A stretch of DNA of 64,000 nucleotides from NCBI GenBank assembly GCA_941918925.1, contig OW799237.1, positions 91,795,015 to 91,859,014 on the forward strand, given 5' to 3'. Positions within the stretch are counted from its first letter, which is position 1. Each line of letters starts with the position of its first letter. Positions 58,674 through 64,000 of the stretch are shown here, piece by piece. The translations under genes were made by a program, and so were the position numbers. The stretch is from Phyto melanocephala (taxonomy: Eukaryota > Arthropoda > Insecta > Diptera > Rhinophoridae). The notes under the pieces were generated by a model. The model was given only the letters and a program-made list of their open reading frames with translations. It was not told the DNA's origin and did not search any database.

Positions 58674-59490
58674 GGGATCTCAATTACATTTCAATTACTA
58701 TTACAATTACATGTAATTTGTAATTGAGGTAGTCTAAATTACAATTACAAGTAATTGTAATTGAAAGTAAGGACTTAACTCAATTACAATAAAATGTAAT
58801 TGTAATTGAAAAATGTCAATTACAATTACTTGTAATTGTTAATTGAAAAAAATCAAATACACATTACATGTAATTGTAATTGAAAATGTTCAATTACTAA
58901 TTACAAGTAATTGTAATTGTAATTAATCAACAAATAATTACTTGTAATTGAACAAAATTCAATTACATTTTTAAAACCATAAAATAAAACTTAAAATTCT
59001 TAAAACGATTTTCTAAATTATATGGTGTTATTTAAAGCAAATAATAAATTTTTTTAAATTGGTTCCTTGTCTTAATTATTTTTCAATCAGGTATGTGATG
59101 AAAAACGATCGATTTCATTTCGATCATTATTGAAATTTCAATTCGGACGTGTTCGTAACATTTTTAAACTGAAAATTATTAAATGGTAAAGACTGGCTTA
59201 TATAATATGTAATTGATAATTTTTGTAATTAAATACTTTTTTGACAATAAATACTTAAAAAAGTAATGATTACTTGTTTTTTTTTAATTACTTAATGAAA
59301 AATTTTTTTTTCCAATTAAATGTAATTGTAATTGTATTTTTTTCCAATTACAATTACATGTAATTGTAATTAGAATTTTTTCAATTACAATTACATGTAA
59401 TTTAAGAAAACTTCAATTACAATTACATGTAATTGTAATTAATTTTTACTTCTTTTTCAATTACAATTACGTGTAATTCTTGCATTCTTG
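58674..59490. repeat. Palindromic AATTACATGTAATT repeat region
   Basis: Two dense blocks (58674..58985 and 59310..59480) built from CAATTACA, ATGTAATTG and TGTAATTGTAATTG. Because the unit is self-complementary, the array can fold on itself at many registers. The middle (58986..59300) is ordinary AT-rich DNA. Confidence 0.85.
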
Positions 59491-59501
59491 CTTGTTTTTT
59501 A

Positions 59502-60050
59502 GTGCTTTGGCAAAACACAATACAAACACTAACACCAGAACAACGTTTACAAATCGTGGAAATTTATTTCCAAAATTCGCACTGTATTCGCCAAACTTTT
59601 AGAGTACTTTGTCAAGTTAACCGTTCGCATAACCGTCCATCTGAGCAGGTAATATGTGATGTTCATGAACACATTTACGTTTGGAGGAGAAATGGTTCAA
59701 ACAAAATGGCGCAACATGCCATAGAGTAGAGAGAGAGAGAGAGAGAGAGAGAGAACCCATAAATTTGTTCAGCTAAACGTTTTGTTACCGAATTATCTTA
59801 AGAAATGGGCTTCTAATTGTCACCTTTGGACTAGTTTTTGTGTTACGTCAAATCTCTGGTGTATGCTGATAACCCAGCAACGATTGATCATTTAAATAGA
59901 AGACAACGTTTTTACTCAATATTGACGAAATAAGGCCGAGTTTGATCAAAAAAGTAGTTTAAAATTGGACAGTCAGCCGTTCATAAAGCGTAGTTCCTGA
60001 GTCCATACGACAGAAATTATTTTTAAATATTAAATGCCATAGAATTTGTG
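59502..60050 (+). pseudogene. Tc1/mariner-superfamily transposase relic, core deleted
   Basis: N-terminal piece LTPEQRLQIVEIYFQNSHCI and HNRPSEQVICD at 59529..59660, then after a (GA)n tract a frame-broken C-terminal piece (DNPATIDHL- and CVTSNLWCMLI-like, about 59815..60000). The catalytic region is missing, as in the element at 55986..56580. Confidence 0.7.
59729..59753. repeat. GA microsatellite
   Basis: About 12 GA units at the deletion joint of the transposase relic. Confidence 0.9.
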
Positions 60051-61222
60051 AAATAGTTGAGTCAAGTTTTCTTTTTTTTATTAGTTGTGTTTTACTTTTA
60101 CATAGAAAATAATTGCCGGAATTGGTTCACTGCCCTCATATACAAATATTTTTATCCTGCATACCTTTAACAGAAGTTCATGTAGCGATCCAAATGATGT
60201 CAATAAGATTTCTAATTTCTGGTTATGTACTTTTCTGTGGATTTGAAAATAATATATTCTGTCTTTAATAAAAAAAAAATACTAAAAAATACGCCCCATG
60301 TTCTTTTAGAATTATAATTATTTTATGATTTTTTGTTAGTTGTTGAAAACTGTACAATTGTTTCATTATGATTAATAACTTCAAAACAATTTTTTATCTG
60401 CTTCCTCTTAAGATTAAAAAAAAAAAAAACTCATTAAGATTGAGTTAAAGACACAAACATTAAAGAATTGTTCTGGTTAAAATAAAGTTGATTAACCGGA
60501 AATTCAGTTTTTTCTCTCTAATATTTTGTCTAATGCGTTTAGTTTTTTGTATTTTTCGGTATTATAACTTAATTGTAATTTTTCTTTTTTTCAATAATAA
60601 TATAAAAGGCTTAAAGCCATAAACAGCTGTCAGAATGGTAAACTTGGCTGTGGCGAATTTGATATACCCTTCACCCACGAGTAGTTTTTTACGGACACAT
60701 GAAAAAAAAAAAAAACTTGTTGAATACACATACACACACCCATATTTTTTCTATCAAAGCCTTTTTCTCCCCAGTTTGATCAAAGCAATGAAATTTCATA
60801 TTTAAAAATTATTTGTAAAAATAAAAATAAAAAATATTTTTTCTACGGTTTGTTGACATTTTGTTATTTAACCTTTTTTGTATATTTCTGAGAGTCAGTT
60901 CTCGTTCCGTGAAACAGTAAAATGAAAAGGTTTTGCATATTATATGGTATCATCATATCTGGGTGTTAATACTCGTTTTATGAAAATATTAAATAAAAGA
61001 TTTTGTACAGCAAAAAGTATGGTGACACCATATGATATGACACACAAAATGATTTCATTCCACAGTTTCACTGAACGAAAATTGCGCCCCTGTACAAAAA
61101 ATTTTTCATTTTACTGTTTCAACTAATATATACTCCAGAACCATAAAAAATTAACATTCTTTCGTCCGAGTTTTATCGTGTTTTCAACAGACGAACAGAA
61201 TGATCATTTAGAGACAAAACTA
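60051..61222. other. AT-rich spacer
   Basis: 60640..60675 (CTTGGCTGTGGCGAATTTGA, TATACCCTTCACC) is an eroded DINE 3' end. No gene recognised. Confidence 0.35.
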
Positions 61223-61500
61223 AGTACTAAAGGGTGTCTAAGTAAGAATGCACTTTTTTTAATTAAGTGTCATTATTTTAGCATTAGTGGCAACTTTGAA
61301 ATTTGACAGCTGTCACATATGTTTATTCCGATTTTTCAAAGAAACAACAACGCATTATAATTATGAAAACTTACAACAAAAATTTTAAAAGTGATGCTGA
61401 GACCGCTCGCAAACTAAAAATAATTTTCAGTCGAGAAAGTGCATTTAATGCATAGATGCCCAAAAATATTTTGCAGCCGTATTGCTGAGAGAATTTTAAA
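61223..61500 (+). pseudogene. 5' end of a second mariner-like family
   Basis: AGGGTGTCTAAGTAAGAATG resembles a mariner terminus. At 61363 a frame begins MKTYNKNFKSDAETARKLKI and IFSRESAFNA, then stops. This matches the helix-turn-helix start (AETARKLR-IFGRN-AP) of this transposase group. Confidence 0.5.
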
Positions 61501-61631
61501 GAACAGTGCTATAAAAAAGTAAACTCACAGATTTTTATCAAAATTTAGTCACAAAAAATTGTTTTGGTTTTTTAAAATTTATAATAATGCAGTTTACACT
61601 GAATTTGCTATTTTTTAGGTCAAAGAAAAAA

Positions 61632-62255
61632 AACAGCAGACAGTTGTCCGAGGCCTTCGGCCACGGACTGTCCCTGCAGGCTGTGTCAGAGACACGGCCA
61701 TTAAGTTTAACGTAGAATACTAAACGTCAACTGTCAGCTGCTGTCAAACAGCATCAAGCAGCATTGTTATTTTGCTTACTTGGCAGCACTTTTATTTAAC
61801 ATAAAAATGTATGAATTAATTTTTTCATATCTTTGTTATAATTATATATCCATGTCAGATTCACATTTAACATTTTGTTTCACTTAAATACATAAGTAAA
61901 TATACGAAAATTCAATATTGCATCAATCAAAACAACAGCCGAAGGTTTGTGTCCACATTGAAACAGCAGCATAGTTTGTGTTCACGCTACAAACTCAAAC
62001 ACTCAACCAAACACCACACATATGTATGTTTGAGTGTATGTGTTTAAGCAATTTTCATTTGAGAAATTTAAATATTAGAAAGATATCAACCAATATGAAA
62101 TGTATATCAAACGAAAGATAACATCTTCATTTGCCTACAAAAAAATTTTTAAAAAAAGTTATCTCGCCGTTTCCTCATAATCAATGAAATAAAGATTACA
62201 ACAATAACAATCTGACATGACTCCCTATACCGTAAGGTAAGACGTATTCTACGCC
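61632..62255 (-). repeat. Dispersed repeat segment S1, copy B
   Basis: Inverse copy of 51147..51730, including CCGTAAGGTAAGACGTATTC at its 5' side and GGCTGTGTCAGAGACACGGCC near its 3' side. It carries an extra palindrome GTCCGAGGCC-TTC-GGCCACGGAC. Confidence 0.8.
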
Positions 62256-62308
62256 AATAAATAAGGGTAAAGATTTCCATTCAAATTTAATACAAGATTT
62301 TTTTTTGT

Positions 62309-62591
62309 GTAAAAAACTAATACAAATGCCGTAAACACTGAATTTATTATTTTTTTACTTGTTAAAATGAAAAATTTTCAATAAATTTTGGAGTTTTAAA
62401 TTTGACTTTTTAAAAATAAAATATTTTTCTTATTCCATCATAATTTTTTTACGCACTGTATTTGAATAAATATCAACACAGCCACTAAGCAAGAGCACTC
62501 GTCGCTGTCTCATGGACGGACTAAGCTAAAGAGCAGTAAAATAAAAGAGGTGGGATTATAAACAATTGTTTGATGAAATGGGCACCTATGA
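62309..62591 (-). repeat. Dispersed repeat segment S2, copy B
   Basis: Inverse copy of 52055..52337. Here S2 precedes S1 on the minus strand with 53 bp between, whereas copy A has S1 before S2. Confidence 0.8.
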
Positions 62592-62960
62592 TCTAATGTG
62601 TCAAACATTCAAAGAGTTGTCAAAAAATTTTAAGAAACTGAGTCGGTTAGCGATATTAAGACTCTTGTGCTTCAACGTACCTTTCGGTCTCTTGAAAACA
62701 TTGCCCTGTTGTAAGCGAGAGTGTCGCCGAAAAATCGAAAAGATCAATGCTAACAAAATTTAGCTTACTCAGGATCTCAAGCCATCTCAGACCATTGAAA
62801 GCGCTGGCAATTTGTTCAATGGGTAATGTAGCAAAGTAAAGTCAATGCCTATTTTTATAAAAAAAAAACAACTTGCTGGTCCCGGTCTGCGTGGCTGGCC
62901 CCAGCGAAACAGAGCATAATCTCTATCGGGAAAAACACAAAAAAACTAAATATCTATAAA
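62592..62960. other. Spacer
   Basis: No gene recognised. A GC-richer stretch at 62870..62930 (CCCGGTCTGCGTGGCTGGCC) is unexplained. Confidence 0.3.
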
Positions 62961-63100
62961 CTAGCCATCTGTCGGACGAACTTCAAACTACACAGAAACA
63001 CTCCTCCCGGCCCATAGAGCATGCATATTTGGTCAAAACCGGTCCAGTAGTTTTTGAGTTTATCGATCACGAACATACACGTAATTTTTATATATATAGA
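62961..63100 (-). mobile_element. 140-bp Helitron-like MITE
   Basis: Minus-strand TCTATATATATAAAAATTAC at one end and GATGGCTAG at the other, preceded by a GTCGGACGAAC segment that parallels the GGCGAACTTC of the 28961..29656 copy. Flanking A/T are consistent with Helitron insertion. Confidence 0.6.
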
Positions 63101-63154
63101 GAAGAGATAATAATTTTCTAAGATGAAGCGTAATTTCATCTGAATGGTTTAGTG

Positions 63155-63625
63155 AATGTACAAAATTGTCGAATTTCGGACTCCAAAAATCCTTATGTTA
63201 TCCATGAGAAACAAATGTACCTGAGTAATTGTTTGTTACGGATTTTGATCAAGCGGCGTGATTGGGCCCTACTTTTTTAAGATGAAATTGCAGTGGCTGT
63301 GAACAGCATTCATTACTGGACTATGATAACGGAGTTCTTGTGGCCTCAACTAAATGGCAATGATCTGGACGACATGTGGTTTGAACAAGATGCGCTTGAA
63401 ACAATTAATTAACTGCAACAATGATTACCTGAACAAATAATTTCAAGAAATGTGAAATGGTCACAAAGATCATGCGTTTTAACGGTGTGCGATTTTTTTC
63501 TTCAGGATTTGATTAAATCTGAGATTTATGCAAATAAACCAGAAACAATTCCTGAGTTAAAATCCGATAACCAACCCGTCATCGGTGAGATACTGCCATA
63601 TCTCTGAGAAAAAGTAAAGGAAAAT
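63155..63625 (+). pseudogene. Tc1/mariner-superfamily transposase relic (catalytic half)
   Basis: Frame-broken translation gives NPYVIHEKQMY (63190..63222), then TEFLWPQLNGNDLDDMWFEQ D (63331..63390), covering the second catalytic Asp in a WFEQD context, then a C-terminal KSEIYANKPETIPEL-like stretch (about 63508..63560) and a final EKVKENF. It is the complementary half of what the other relics in this window retain. Confidence 0.7.
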
Positions 63626-63938
63626 TTTTAAAAAAAAACGTAATGGCCTGTAAACAGTGCCGTTCGGAAATACGTTTTTTTTTTTTTATGAAACGATGAA
63701 TTTGTACTGAGACACACTTTACATACAAATTTTTGTTAAATGCTTTTGATAACAAAAAAGCAGTTATAGATTTTGGCCTACATCTCGGTCATTTATAGGC
63801 CGATTTTACTCATTCCAAATTGCAACATTTTAAAACCAATGATTTATATTAATTTGCTATAAGTATTGCCCAAAAGTATTTTTAAGGCTTTGGTTTTTAT
63901 AGCAAAATCTATTTATTTGAATAATTGCGGTATACACA

Positions 63939-63952
63939 CACACACACACACA
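63939..63952. repeat. Short CA repeat
   Basis: ACACACAC tract of about 16 bp. Confidence 0.8.
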
Positions 63953-64000
63953 TTAAAGGACATTAGGAAATTTCCAGAAATTAATTAATTTCCAGGACTT

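Overview
The window is eukaryotic and very AT-rich. It looks like a calyptrate fly or a close dipteran relative. The reasons are: two GH18 genes with short introns (55-70 bp) and TATA promoters; many interspersed elements built like the Drosophila DINE-1/INE-1 family (a TATACCC hairpin at one end, a TTCGGC-CGT-GCCGAA hairpin and CTTGTT at the other, and a PyGACCCCATA core); and TATG/CA microsatellites. The species call is an inference. No operons, bacterial genes, rRNA genes, intact tRNA genes or CRISPR arrays were seen.

Only two host protein genes can be reconstructed. Both are on the minus strand and both encode secreted GH18 chitinase-family proteins. One (14353..12990, five exons, 376 residues) is complete. 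The other (872..1, four exons visible) runs off the left edge. The first three exons are identical in length in the two genes (67, 174 and 268 nt), and the TATA-proximal promoter is conserved, so they are tandem duplicates. Both have damaged catalytic motifs: FDGLDIGWEYP and FDGLDICWLYP where the family usually has FDGLDLDWEYP. About 12 kb of transposon-rich DNA separates them.

From 14.4 kb to the right edge there is no convincing host coding exon. Two plus-strand stretches (30213..30882 and 39418..39928) look like untranslated first exons, each with an initiator-like TCAGTY and a strong GTAAGT donor. They could belong to a large gene to the right of the window; this is weakly supported.

The rest is a dense record of mobile DNA: DINE-like elements in both orientations; a Helitron family (A|TC...CTAG|T insertions without target duplication) whose interior is a ~121-bp tandem repeat with GGGCGTGGC boxes; an older Helitron with a helicase C-terminal remnant; two hAT elements with perfect 8-bp target duplications; PIF/Harbinger-like, pogo-like and other MITEs; internally deleted Tc1/mariner-superfamily transposase relics; two 5'-truncated non-LTR retrotransposon tails; a tRNA-like SINE; and a ~250-bp-arm foldback hairpin. 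Several nests can be read at base resolution. The clearest are a Helitron inside a DINE element (40441..42107), with an intact empty-site paralogue at 15118..15887, and a MITE inside a Helitron inside a DINE element (44308..46261).
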